Shown here: positions 1-13,300 of the stretch, in pieces
Position numbering within the stretch: position 1 is the first letter of the stretch
Layout: each line of letters starts with the position of its first letter
Assembly (NCBI RefSeq): GCF_901000735.1
Contig: NC_081547.1
Location: forward strand, 25,288,046 to 25,352,045
DNA from: Corylus avellana
Lineage: Eukaryota > Streptophyta > Magnoliopsida > Fagales > Betulaceae
DNA length: 64,000 bases
Direction: 5' to 3'
Made by a program: the position numbers and the translations under genes
Notes under the pieces: generated by a model
The model's database searches: none
Told to the model about the DNA's origin: nothing
What the model saw: only the letters and a program-made list of their open reading frames with translations

Positions 1-868
1 ACGTGTCAGTCCATTAACAGTGAAATGATTAAGCAAAAAGAATAACGCTAGAAACCCCATTTTTATTTCACAAATACTTTACAATGCTGACACGGTCACG
101 TGACAATTAATCTCAACTAACCGCTTTAAGCAATTATGGATTGTCACATTAATTAGTTTGGAAAGAAATTGTAATACCCTTAATGCTTATCTTTGTTGTT
201 TATGATCATATGAATAATGCTTCTCATTATATCCATGTCAAACTCGCTGACATGACTTAATGTCTTAAGCGACTTACCATGTTAAAAAAACAAAAAAAAA
301 GAAGAAGTATAAACTTTAAAACATGTTATATCAATGGTTCGTGTGACATGTAACATTACTCTTAGTACGATACGGACTGACTGTTGATTTTGACACGGGG
401 CAATAAAAGTGGTGAGACCCAAAACTAGGCAAAAATAGAAGAGGCTTGAATCGTGCACGAAACAACAATATGAGAACAGAAAGGACCCATTTGCTTCCAC
501 ATTTCACATAGGATTGTTCCCTGGAAAGTGGGTTAGTCCAATCAACAACTCTAAATATCCCATTAATTCCTCATTCCCCCCACAACACTTTAGCATCAAA
601 GTTACATTGCCGTCGCCGTGGGTCACTTTCTCTTCCAAATCCTCCCATACCAGTCCTTCTCTTTGTTTCCAGTTCTAAGCCTCTCAAGAAACAACACACC
701 CCATCTTTCTTCCAATATGCTCCCCACTAATGGTCTTATTTTGACTCCAAATCCATGGAATCTTATCCTTAATTGCAGCAATTTTATCAAATAATGGACC
801 AGCACATTAGATCAATGATGCAGAGGAAAACAAAAAGTTATCTTCCTTTATTTTCATCTAATGTTTTA
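1..868. other. intergenic, no gene seen
   Basis: No exon-like coding stretch or recognised family is visible on either strand. The stretch is AT-rich. Around 513-545 it holds a short motif (gttccctgg... followed by ttagtccaatcaa) that recurs in diverged form near 3099-3130. The last nine bases (860-868) are the left target-site duplication of the adjacent Mutator-like element. Confidence 0.6.
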
Positions 869-1928
869 GGGGAAACTTCACTTAGGACCCCCAAACTTCC
901 ACCCGTTTTGAAATACCCCCCATGAACTTCAAAGTCTCTCAATTTAGTCCCCTGAACTTTCAATTTCTATCAATTTGGACCCTTTTAACATTAAACTACG
1001 TCGTTTTGGATGTTTTATACCCATTTTACCCTTCCCCAAAACTACGTCGTTTTGTGTCCTAAAATTACAACACCTACCCAGCCCAAAACGACGTCGTTTT
1101 ATGCATTAATTTTTTTTATTTTTTATTTTTTAAAAAAGAAAAGCAAAATAAATAAATTTTTTTTTTAAAAAAAAAAGAAATCGGGTGGAGCCGGACCACC
1201 CTATATTTTGGCCGGGGTATCGGAGCCACCGGCCGACATCTCGCGGTTCACTATCTCATGGCCAGGCGGTTCGCCACCCTCAAGGGCCCAAAAAAAAAAA
1301 AAGAAAAGGGGGATCGGGTGCTTTGGGTGGCCGACTCACCTCCCCAGGCTGTAGAGCCTGGCCACCCTACACCGCCGTAGATGGTCGAACACCCCCAGCC
1401 CTCATGGGTCCGCCACCAATGCATCCCCCCCCTGCCTCAAGCTGCCTTGGGAAGGACCACCCCATGGCCAAGGGGGTGGTCCGGCCACCCCCAGACCAGC
1501 CAGGGGTGGCTGAGCGACCCCCTTGGCCAAAAATGGGGTGGTCCGGCCACCCCATTTTGGCCAAGGGGGTGGCTTCCCGATTTCTTTTTCTTTTTCTTTT
1601 TTTTCTTTTTTTTTTTAAATTATTTTTTTTAATTTATTTTATTTATTATTATTTTTTTAATATTAATGACCAAAACGACGTCGTTTTGGGTTGGGTGGTG
1701 ATGTAGTTCTGAAGCTCAAAACGGTGTAGTTTTGGAGTAAAAACGACGTAGTTTTGTTTAAGTCCAAAACGGCGTAGTTTTAGTCGAGGGTAAAATGGGT
1801 ATAAAAAGTTAAAAGGGTCCAAATTGATAGAAATTGAAAGTTCAGGGGACTAAATTGAGAGACTTTGAAGTTCAGGGGGGGTATTTCAAAACGGGTGGAA
1901 GTTTGGGGGTCCTAAGTGAAGTTTCCCC
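869..1928. mobile_element. Mutator-like non-autonomous element with 121-bp TIRs and 9-bp TSD
   Basis: The element opens with ggggaaacttcac and closes with the exact inverted match gtgaagtttcccc. The first about 121 bases (869-989) are a nearly perfect inverted copy of the last 121 (1808-1928). It is flanked by the 9-bp duplication aatgtttta at 860-868 and 1929-1937. A 9-bp duplication with long terminal inverted repeats is the signature of Mutator-like elements. No transposase is encoded; the interior is GC-rich, with internally repetitive 'ggtggtccggccacccc'-type sequence and poly-purine/pyrimidine runs. The internal open frame at 1185-1706 is low-complexity and not a gene. Copies of the palindrome aaaacgacgtcgtttt sit just inside each terminal repeat. 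The near-identical ends suggest a fairly recent insertion. Confidence 0.9.
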
Positions 1929-1937
1929 AATGTTTTA

Positions 1938-4900
1938 CCATGTGATGACATAATGCTTTGACAACCCAATAGAAAAATCAATGAAATTATATATTGACTA
2001 CTATTTTCATATATGAAAACAAATTAACTTTCCCATTTTGCCAAACAATTTCCACAAATTTCGCATGCACCAAATTTGAGCAATACATGGGCAAACCACA
2101 CACGAAAGGGCCAATAGATTTGGCCTAATTAGACATGATATCAATATATGGACTTATATGATATGATAGGCATCCGATCCTACCGACCACGTGGTATATA
2201 TTGTGCGTAATAGCTGGTGAATTTGTCACACCAGAATCTATCCACAACGTTGAGTTAGGTATGATGGAAACTCATAGTCATAGCTATGGTGATGCACATT
2301 ATGATGCAACCAATATTTTCTTCAGGCAAGGCCTTGTTTGAAACTTCACATGGAAAAAGCCATACTTTTTTCTCTAGAATATTGAGATGGAGGAAATTCT
2401 TTTAATTCAGTTAATTTATTAAATCGATATGTATGTGTCTTTAATTAGAACATGTAATTATGCATGTCAATTTAATAAACTGAGTTGAAAGAATTAGTTT
2501 AGAGAAAGAAAAACAGTAAATGATCGGTTTGAAAAAGTTAACCCATAAGTTGAAAGGCTTATTGTGTTTCTGAAACACTTAGAAAAATCACCAAAAAAAA
2601 GTATACTTAGGGAGAGATATGCATATATATATATATATATACAATCAAAAAAATTATTCAAAAGGGCCGTGTTATTCATTATACATTTATAGTACTCCCA
2701 TTCGACTCATATCTTATATTAGGTCAATGTGACCGTGCTCATTTTTCAACCACGAAATCAGTGTAATAAGATTCGTTTGTTAGAGAACTACAACAAATTA
2801 AGAAAAAGACATTTATAGGGGAGGTGGGGGAAGATCTTTTCTTTTTTTTTTGAAGGGCCAGCTGGGGAAAAAGATAAACTTAAACATGCTGTGTGTGTAT
2901 ATATATAACAAGAAATTGAATGATATTTTTTGCTAAAGTTGGATGGGGGTACCACCAACTACAGCTTGAAGATTGGGTTTTGACAAGATTGGGATGCTAT
3001 CAAGCATACAAGGACTGAAGGGAAGTTGTCTAAATAGCTTAGAAAGTAATGGATACTTCCCAAAATGGACCCCAATTACCTCCAAACTTCAGGTGGGTCT
3101 GTTCCCTGGTAAGTTGGTTAGTCTAATCAAGACCATCTAATATATATCACCCAAACATGTGTTCCATTCATTCACCTTATATTTTCCCCATGCCTTTTTC
3201 AATGGGACGTGAGTCACCATCTCTTCTACTATATATGCTTATATCTATTGCACTCTTTCAAATCTCGATCTCTTATATACAATATACATGACACCCCCAA
3301 TGTGTCAGCTCTCATCAAGCAAATATATAAGAGCCAAAATAAACTTGATACGATTATTATCGATCTAATTAACTCTATTGGGTGGTTCTAAATTTTTATT
3401 AATACGTATTATAAAGGAGATCTAAAGATAAGGCTTAATGCATGATTTTCATAGCTTTTTACCGATCTGTTTGTTTTTTACAAGTACTCATGAGGGTCTT
3501 GCATATGCTTTAGGGTTTGTACATCAGTACATGCATATGCATGCATCATTTGGATCGTATGAAGAGCAATACATGCACAATTATTCTTGTTGTGAAGCCA
3601 AAAGTTATATATGATGGTAAGTTGGACTAAACCAGTAACCACTAAGTCATATCATGGTCTAACTCTAAGATATCTCCACCGTAATGGCCTTTGGCCACCA
3701 TCAATCCATCCAACATATCAATATCATATCACTACTTTATCTGAAACTCAATCTTGATAGTGCTTCTCATAATTCTTAGGCTTACATTGTACCACTGCTG
3801 ATTCATAATCATCAAGGGCGGTGGTTCAATGACCTAAGAAAATTCTTAAGTGGTCAGGGTATGTATTATGGTGTAGGTTAGAATCTTTGCAATGGAGAAT
3901 TCTTGTTGATTAGTATTAGCCGCCTTGGATTCTCATTAATGCCCTAGTGGAGTTGGGTCAGGTTATGGCTCAGTCGGACTTGAAAAATGGCATATAGTTC
4001 CCACCGTCTAGGCCCCTTCTGTGCAGCTCCCAACGTACAAATAAGTGCTACTATGGTCACGTCCTGCTAGGATAGCCATAATTAGTCTCGTTCAGCCTAA
4101 AAGACGCCTCCGATCACAGGAGCTGGCGGCCATCAACTCAATCGAAGATGTATGCAAAATAAATGTCATAATGCAAATAAGAATATCTCCTAATATCTCA
4201 TAATCCTTAACTAAGCATAAAAGTAAGGCTTTGTGTTGATAATATGGGTTGAGATAGGATGAATAGTTTCGAATTCGGCCTTATCAATTGTTTGGGCTCT
4301 TGACATGTTGGGCCAGCATTCTTTCAATTTCCAATCATAAGGTACAGATTTCTCATGGACATCTCTCTTAGCAGCTTCCATTATATCTTCATTCTTCTCA
4401 TGTCATTATTTAATTTCCTGTTAATTAAAATTCTATTTTCCATGAATTTTTTATAATTGTTTGTTCGAATTGCACGCGAGGCTATTCCGAGCACTAACCA
4501 ACCTTGTAAGCTTGCTCGAATTGCACGCATTTCGAATAGATAATTGTAAGGGACTCTCATTCGACTAATTTCAGTTGAAAAAGTTGACCAGCTTAAATTG
4601 ATATCTCGATAACATCTAGACAACTACCCGATACAAAAGATACCTAACAATACAATTTTGAAGTTTATTCCTTATTAAAGTGATAACTTTGTATTCGATT
4701 GTCGGGTTAAGGTGGTTTCTTTTTAAAACTTAATATGAACTTTCATGATCAACATGATTTTTTTTAAATAAATAAAAAAAGAGACATAAAACACGATTCA
4801 TTATACAAGATGTAATCCTAACGCTCTATAATTTTTAATGTAATTCTAACGTTCTATAATTTTTCTTTCTTTGCTTCCGATCTCTTTTTGCTTCTCTACC

Positions 4901-5003
4901 TTTGACAAAAGTCTTTGCCCTTAACTAACTCTTATTTTTATTTTATTTTTTTTGGGTATGCGTGGCACCATATGTATAAAATGGGGGTGGGGTCCATGGG
5001 GTT
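1938..5003. other. intergenic upstream of the Rab gene
   Basis: No gene is supported here. AT-rich DNA with a short (TA)n run at about 2624-2641 and a moderately GC-balanced patch at about 3810-4140 that may be an old repeat but matches no family I recognise. The distal promoter of the Rab gene must lie at the right end. Confidence 0.5.
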
Positions 5004-5075
5004 TCAATTGGACCAGCCTTTACCGAACCCATAAGCAATTCAATTGGACCAGCCTTTAACGAACCCATAAGCAAT
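5004..5075. repeat. 36-bp tandem duplication in the Rab promoter/5' leader
   Basis: Two adjacent 36-bp copies, 5004-5039 and 5040-5075, begin tcaattggaccagcc and end cataagcaat. They differ at one base. They lie about 105 bp upstream of the Rab start codon, so they fall in the core promoter or 5' untranslated leader. Confidence 0.9.
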
Positions 5076-5178
5076 CTCTGCACATTCATTCGATCTCCTC
5101 TCCAACCCTTTTCTAACCATAAACCCTGATCACATAGAGAAATACACCTATACTACTCACCATCAGTCTCTGCTTGCC

Positions 5179-8100
5179 ATGGGTTGCTCCTCATCTCTTC
5201 CAGGTGATATTCTCGTGCACACTTAATTTTGCCCTCTTGCATTTCTAGGGTTTTAGCTGGGTCGGATGGATTGAACCGAGTGTCTCTTTGATTTTGCAAA
5301 TTTGTACCCAAATTCATATATACTCATCTGGGTTTTTAACATTGGGTTGATTTATTGAATTTCTGAGCTATAAATCAAGGAGCTGGGGAATGAGTTTTCA
5401 ATTGGGCGATTGTCGTTAAGTGGGGTTGGTTGTTAGCGACCATCCTTATGGGGGATTTTGGTTGAATTTGATTGATTGGGTGGTTTAATTTTTGCAGATA
5501 GGACTTCTGGGCGTTTGGCTGGCCCGAACATCGAGAATGGCGGAGCGCCCGACCCGAAAAATCTTCGCGTGAAGGTACTTTGAGGCAAAACATTTTTGAA
5601 GTCTGCTGGTTTAGGCAACTTTAGGGTTCATATGATGTCTATTTATGGCTTTTATAAGTGTAACGAAAGGAGAGGGCCATCTTGGGAGATTGTACTTTTG
5701 GTTCTTTGCAATTTTATGTTATTTATTAAAGGTCCTTTGAAGTAGAATTGATGTGTTATTTTGTGGAAGTAACCTGATATATTATATGTCTTGTTAATGA
5801 AAGTGGACTAGTTTGCTTAGCAATCCGTTCTAGCTATTCAAGTGATGATGGCTTTGCCCAGGTTTAAAGTTCCCTAGAAGCATCGTTGTTATCACTTATC
5901 AATGTCCCTTAGGATCCATGGCAGCAGACCTAATTATATGCATAAAGATTTATGTCACTGGACCCAATTTGTTTAAATATAATCCATGGTGTTAACCCTA
6001 GTTAGTTGGGATGGAAGCTTAGTTTAGTTGAGTTGAGCTGAGAACAAAAATGATCTTATAAAAATACTTGTGCATAACTCTTTTTATGATTCGGCTGTAT
6101 GCAATTGGCAGCATATTACTGCTTCATTCATCTAGTTGATTCACAATGTAGTAGACACTAAGTTGCTGAAAGGCTTTTTTAATCTTTATATAGTTTTCCT
6201 TGCTGGGGCAAAGGGGGAAAGTGTCAAGATGAATACATTACTTTGTAAAATTTCCAAGATATTATTATTGAACCCTTTCATGGATGAATGGGACTAATGT
6301 TTCAATTCTGCGGCTATGTGCAGCTGGTTTTGTTAGGTGATTCTGGTGTTGGTAAAAGCTGTATTGTTCTTCGCTTTGTTCGTGGTCAGTTTGACCCAAC
6401 ATCCAAGGTAAGGAATATCTTATTGAACTATACTACTCAAAATGCAGCTCATCTTTTTTAATTTTTTCGAGTTAGTTTTGGTCAACCATGTTCTATGTGA
6501 ATGCATGTGGGTGTCTACCCTTCTCCCCTAGAAGCTAATTTATGATATGCTTATATTTGTTGGTTTGATTTCAGGTAACTGTTGGAGCTTCATTCTTATC
6601 ACAGACAATAGCTCTGCAAGACTCCACAACGGTTAAGTTTGAAATATGGGATACTGCTGGCCAAGAGAGGTATTGTTCTTCAAATCATGCTTAAATGTAT
6701 TGAAAAAGCATTCTAAGTAATGTAGCAAAAGCTCATCTTATAACACCCTTGTTTCTATTGGAATTCTGCCCCATCTCTGCCCATGTATACAACTTTTTTG
6801 CTAGAGAACATTTATTATTATTGTGTCTTATACAGGTATGCTGCATTGGCACCACTTTACTACCGAGGTGCTGCAGTTGCAGTTGTTGTGTATGATATAA
6901 CAAGCCCAGACTCATTCACCAAAGCACAATATTGGGTTAAGGTTGATTTTTCAGAGATTGAGTAGTATTAATTATTATTTCGCGTTTGCTCTATTATTTA
7001 CTTATATCTTATGAAAACTTTTCTATTTCCTTGAAAACTTCAGTGTGCAAAGGGTTTGCTGGAAAGGGTAAAATTTACAATAACCTTTTTCATGAGGGTA
7101 TAAATGACCTTCATGTTGAAGTTACATTAAGGGTTAAGCACCTAGTTTTGAATTGAAGTATGGGTCATAATTTATTTTTCATTGAAGGTCAAAACCTCTT
7201 AAAATTTTGAAATATTAATAGATTTTTTGATGGCTCAATATCAACAAGAAATGCCAATTGCATGTTTTGGACTAATTAGTGTGTGAATGGAATCCGTCTA
7301 ATGTTACCGGCACATAGCAATGAACTTTTGATATTACTAATTTATTAGTGGGGAAAACTTGATGATGCTTCACATACTGCTTGAATATGATCTTGATATC
7401 TCTGAATGTATTACTTAAGTTTGTTAATTGCTTCATAATATGGTTGCTTGGTCTTGATTGTCAATAGTTTACATTGGGAACGATATTTTATTCTAGTATA
7501 TTATGGTTTTTCCTTTCAAAGTGTCTAGTTTAGTATTTCTCTTAGAACCTTTCATTACTTGGAAACTATTCTTTTTTGTTTTTTTTTGCTCTAATTTTTA
7601 AATCATCTAATAGGGTCGAGGATTTGATATTGCTCAGAATTGTTATCAGGACAATTATAACAATGCAAGCAACTATACTGTTAATCTGTTATGTTTTTGT
7701 TTTTGTTTTTTTGTTTTTAAATAAATATATTATAAAGATGCCACCAAACTAGGTTGTAAAGCCTCAGCAACATGTTACCAAAACCTACCTTCAAAACCTG
7801 TCTCATTCTGAAATTGTTCTTAATAGAATATGAGTTGGATCCTAATTAGGAACTTGATTGAGTATTAGTTGTCATTACTGAATTAACACATATTATCTAT
7901 TTCTCTTCCTTCTCAACAATTTAATTTTCTCCTAAAGGCTTGCAGGTTTTTCAATTTCAATAATATTAAAAATTATATTTGATGGGGGCTCGATTGGAAA
8001 TAACTGTATAAAAGTTGTACCAAATGACTTGGCTTTTTCTTTCACAAAGTTCATTATTTTAAGTGGCACTAACTACTTGAAGTGAGCTAAATATTGGTTT

Positions 8101-9090
8101 ATGTGTGTGTACACTTTTGTTTTTGGATGAATAAAAATCTTTGTTTTGATCTATTAAAAACATTGCTCTTATTGGATCCACTACGAGTTGCGAGAGCTGG
8201 GTTGAAAAAAAGAAATAAAATTATAAATAACTTCGAGATAGATAACTGGGTTGTTGTATTGTCAATGGACTCCAAGTGCTAAACAGCTTATAGATAGCAT
8301 CTTTAACCCGAAAGGTGTGCAGTTATGTAGACTGCATGGCATCTTTACCCAGAAAACAGTTATGTAAACTGCATACCCCGATTAAGTTGGTTATTAATTC
8401 CCATTGTCACAGTGCAAGTTTACTTTTCCAAAGAATTGATGAATATGAAATTTTACAGGAGCTACAAAAACATGGAAGTCCTGATATAGTCATGGCCTTA
8501 GTTGGTAACAAAGCTGATCTTCAGGAGAAGCGAGAAGTACCAGTTCAGGTGAGTGGAATATTTCTCAATTTGATGCATTCCATATGCCCACAAACTAACA
8601 TTCATTTGTCTGTGATATAACACATCCATTTTCGCAGGATGGCATTGACTATGCGGAGAAGAATGGAATGTTTTTTATCGAGACATCTGCAAAGACAGCA
8701 GATAATATAAATCAGCTATTTGAGGTATTTTTGACATAGACATTTTAGAAATATCAGTTTCTTTTAGCAGCTGTTAACAAGATACACTACATACAACTCG
8801 GAACAATTGAGATTGAGGGGAAGCTTTAAAAGCGTTCTCTTGTTATTGGTGGTGTGAACAAGATGCTCTATATACAAAATTTTGTATTTGTTACCTTGAA
8901 AGGCCATGGAGCACTGGCTTTATATGACACATTATGTTGACATACATACTATTTTGGGAAATTGTCAAGGCTATTATTAGTGGGGCCTGGACATAGGCTT
9001 TTGAAATTCCTGTGCATTTGGAAGACTGACCATTGTTCCTTCTTTTGGCAGGAAATTGCCAAGCGACTACCCCGCCCTCCCTCTTCATGA
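5179..9090 (+). CDS. RABF1: plant-type Rab5 GTPase, ARA6/RABF1-like
   Basis: Eight exons: 5179-5203, 5498-5574, 6324-6407, 6575-6669, 6836-6941, 8459-8548, 8638-8724, 9052-9090; 603 nt, 200 aa. The product starts MGCSSSLP, with Gly2 for N-myristoylation and Cys3 for palmitoylation, and ends PRPPSS with no C-terminal prenyl cysteines. That combination is diagnostic of the plant-specific Rab5 ARA6/RABF1. GTPase motifs: P-loop GDSGVGKS (about 39-46), switch I Thr in VTVGASF (about 64), WDTAGQE (87-93), NKAD (146-149), ETSAK (174-178). Length matches the family (about 202 aa). Known role: a Rab5 on multivesicular endosomes that promotes SNARE assembly for traffic between endosomes and the plasma membrane. 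It converges with the kinesin gene downstream. No disabling change is seen, so it should be functional. Confidence 0.96.
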
Positions 9091-10302
9091 AATGGCAGAA
9101 CCTTAAAACTGAATTAACTCTGCTCTAGTTGTGGGAGCCCTTATTTGTTTGAAATATTGAGCTTGTGTATATTGTGATATATATATAAAATTAAAACTTC
9201 GTTATTATTTGCCCCGGTTCTTAGTCAACAATCCTTTCAGTTGAGCTTTAAGACTCGAAAACTCAGAGCCAGATGGCTAGAATACAAAGATTGAATTGGA
9301 CAATGCCATAAGAAGGGATCCCACAACATTGTAATTGAAAGTTATAGCTTTTGTGTTTAATTTAAAAGAGAAAAGGAAAGAAAGAAAAGCCCGTCATATT
9401 GCAAGCCCTAGTCACAGAGATTTTGAACATAGGTTTTTCTTCAGCATATAACCCAAAGATTATTATGGCTTTGAAGTTAAAGGGATTAATGACCTCCGAC
9501 AATGAAATATTCAAGGTTGAAGGGGATGTGGACATGTGGCCATGCAGTTTTGAAGGCATCAAGTTCTTGCTAGGTGCCAAGAGGACCAAATACACAAAAC
9601 ATCATTAAATTAAGCAAAATTAGAGGACCAAATACACAAAACATTCAACATCTTGATGCTGTTCGCTCTCATGTTATTATTAATTCTGTTTTAGGATTGA
9701 CGAATTAGCTGGTGTGATTATTGTTTTACTTAAACATCATTAAATACCATTAATATAATTTTTTTTCTCATGCCCTAGGTCAGATTCACTTAATGCATTA
9801 AATTACTAATTAATTGTTTTATGATCAAGTATTGCAACTCGGGGAAAACTCTACACTATGGCCATTACCATAAACAAAATGTTTTCTCTAAATATTTTCA
9901 TAAAATATTTTACACCAAAACAAACGGTGCTTAAAATTAATAAATTAGGTTAGAGAAAGACTTTGTCTGCATTGGGGCTGTGCTGAGAGCTAACTAACCT
10001 AGAGATTTTCTTCAACCTAGCGAGATGGGCTGTGGAATCTACACCAGCCGTCTGGAATTATACTTGAAAATCTGTGCTTTGATTATATAAGAAACTGATA
10101 AAACTAATAGCATTGCTGTCTATATATCATGAGCAATGGTCATATCAGATCATACCAGTGCCCAAGAGAAAAAACCACGGAAGAGAAATTTCACTACAAT
10201 TTCCAAAAAAATTAGCCATCAAAAGTGGCAAGCACAAAGTAATCCGAGAATAGGATTCTGGATTACACCCAGTTACAGTTTGAGTTTAACTCAGTTGTGG
10301 AT

Positions 10303-10343
<41 letters not shown>

Positions 10344-10398
10344 CAAATCTAACTAACATAAAAAGATGGCAAGGTTGTGAAGTCTGTACATTTGACTA
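9091..10398. other. tail-to-tail spacer between Rab and kinesin genes
   Basis: This holds both 3' untranslated regions. A 23-bp sequence (core gaggaccaaatacac) is directly repeated at 9580-9602 and 9622-9644. A (TG)n(TA)n microsatellite lies at about 10303-10341. No further gene is seen. Confidence 0.6.
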
Positions 10399-13300
10399 CT
10401 ATGGCGCATTCATCTTAGCTTTAAGTGATGGATTCAATCTAAGCATCTTCTTTGCTAAGTTGCGGATATCTTCTCTACTGGACTCCTCTGATATTTGTAT
10501 AAGCACTTTCACCCCACCACCAGATATGAAGTCTTTGGCGTTGTCCTCTGCAAATTTCAGTAGGTCATGCTGTGTTAACCATAAAGGATCTCAAAGAGAC
10601 AGATAAGAAATTCACATTCATGTAATTGGGCATCTGAAATAAAGGAGACTCAACCAGCACATTTCAAGGAGTGTGTGAACAGGGATTTAAGAAAAGGCTG
10701 TGTATTTTTATTTTATAACTTTCTGATTCTAAGATCAAGTTTATCATACAAGTTTGTTATATACATCGTTACGTCTTTATTTCTCTGTACCTTTTAGATG
10801 GTATCTGTAAAGGGGTTCTAAGTTTCCTCTAAATTACAGTCCTTAAGTATTTCAAATCAACTAATGTCAAAGTGCAGTCAGACACTTACCGTTTTGTGCT
10901 AAATGGCAAAGAGCAAGCTCGATATGGCGTCGGGTTGAAGACGAAGTAGTATTAGAGTTGGCAATTAACCACGTAAGCACACCATCATCAATTAGAAGCG
11001 AACAACCCATTCTATGCCCTGCAAAAGTAAAGTCCTTCACATTCATGATAAGTAAAGATGACTGGTGTGTCATCCTGTATGCTATAAAACATCTACAAAC
11101 CTTGAATAACTCCTCGGGATTCACATTTTGCAAAGTTAGCCAGTCCTCTAGCAACCTGTGCAATGACATCACTGCTCTCAGATCTAACCATTCCCAGGAG
11201 CGCCTTGATGCCTCCATCGTCTTTCAGCACCATGAGTAGCTTTTCTGTTAGAATACAAGAACAGCTGCATCAGATTACAAGTATATCTTCCTTCCAGGTA
11301 TGATCTTTGGTGCTCTCTAAACCCTCAGTAAGAAGTTATTTCATTTATTTGATGGAAGATAAGTGGACCAGCCATATGTATTGACGCTTATAAGTAATGG
11401 AATTGAAGATGGAAGAAGATAAATTCAGTTTTTAGGACTTTGTTACTATACAAATCCATACAGCAAATTACTAAACTAGATTTTTTGACTGAATGCTGCA
11501 AAATCACCATCAGCTTACCATTTCCACATAAATTAGCAAGTGCACCAGCAACCATTCGTAGAGTTTGTGGATCGTCTGTTTTAGATGCTGTCTTTGCTAG
11601 AAGCTGAACGCCTCCTTTGTCCATTATTAAGCCTTGATTCATCTCTAGAACATTCAAATAAAGAAGGATGATAAATCTATAAAGGATATGTTGAGTTTTT
11701 CTGATGTCATCAGCAAAATCATTTTAGTGTTATCTAAAAGAATATTGAATCAATGCAAATAAGTGATGAAGCTCAGATGACCATGGTGTTCTATGGTACA
11801 ATTGGGGAACAATGAAGATGCAATCATTTCCAGGTATATATCTTAAACCGGTAACAGTATACTATTGGTGATGAAGGAGATGGTCATGGAGCATCATCTT
11901 AAAAACTAAGTGGCTACTTGGCACAAAGTTGATTGCAATCCAGTAAATTAAAAAAATAATAATAAATAAATAAATAAAAGAAGAAGAAAAGGGAAGATTA
12001 CATTATTGTGATGGCAATAAGTAATTTAATTTTTATTAGCAGATTTCTGTATTTCTTTCAAGAGAATTTTTCTTCTTGTCTTTTCTGAAGACAAGACACA
12101 AAATTGAGATCCTGCACAAATTTTTTGGGTTCTTGGAGGCCTTTTGACAACCTCAGCAATTTAATAAATTGTAACTTCTACAGAGTATCTGCATGGCAGA
12201 ACATGAAGAGGCATAGCTGTCTATGGATTTAGACATGAGAGTTTATACTAGTTTAGTGGCCAGGTTGTTACCTATAACAACCATTGGAAGCATTAAGGAC
12301 ACCATGCACCTTTTAGGATTGTAATATGCATAGACAAGTTGCTAAACCCAACGAATGGATTCTTTCTAGTGAAAGAAAAATACACGGAATATTCTGCTCT
12401 GTACAAATAATCTTGCAACAAACATATTATTGGTTGATAACTGCAGCACGTGTATTGCAAGAAATTCTATATGCTCAGAGGAGTTTCTTAAAAGGATGTC
12501 TGCAAAAATCAATTTAGTAACATTATGCACTCGTGGAGAAGAAAAAAAAAAAAAAACACAAAACAAAAAACAAAAATTGAAAATTAAAATTACAAATATG
12601 CTCTAATGCCCAAACACTTAGATTGTTTTGTATTATTTACAACCAGGCTATTTTATCAACATATTTAAGCAAAGTTTATAATGCATAATAATAAACATAG
12701 AGAAGGCTGCAAAATTACCATTCATTGCCAAATTGGCAATTGCCCCGGAAGCCACTCTAAGAATAGTTGTATTTTCTGATGATCGCAACAGCATAAGCAA
12801 AGCATCTAAACCTCCTTCCTCCACAATCCTTTTCTGATTAATATCTGAAAGCATATGCAAACATTAGTCATTACGCATGATAACAATCCTCGTGTTTATC
12901 AACTCTCCACTGAGAGAAAAGAAACCTAGCAATGACAAATTCATGGATAGCTTTTCAATTTGAATGCAGAAACGTATTCCATAGAAGAGCTGATCTACCA
13001 TATGTGATGCTAAAATAGATGTGATACAGAAGGAACTTATAATTTTCTGCCATTAGCCATTAAATATTGTGACATAAAAAATGCCACGAAAAAAGTAACA
13101 ATTCATATCCTAATGCGGGGAAAGATAAAAGGACAAAAAGGCCTGAAATCAAGATTCTTTGAAGAAAAATTGATCAGCATCATATCATCTTTATGAAAAA
13201 TTATAGGCAAAATGAAGTGCACCTTCAGCAGCAAGATTGGCTACCACCTTCACAGCATGAATTTGGATGCCGGAGTCTTCAGATGTCAATAATTGTAAAA

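Noticed and set aside
1185..1706. Open frame of 173 codons inside the Mutator-like element
   Set aside because: Low-complexity Pro/Gly-rich then poly-Phe translation of GC-rich and poly-T repeats, with overlapping open frames on both strands; no domain.
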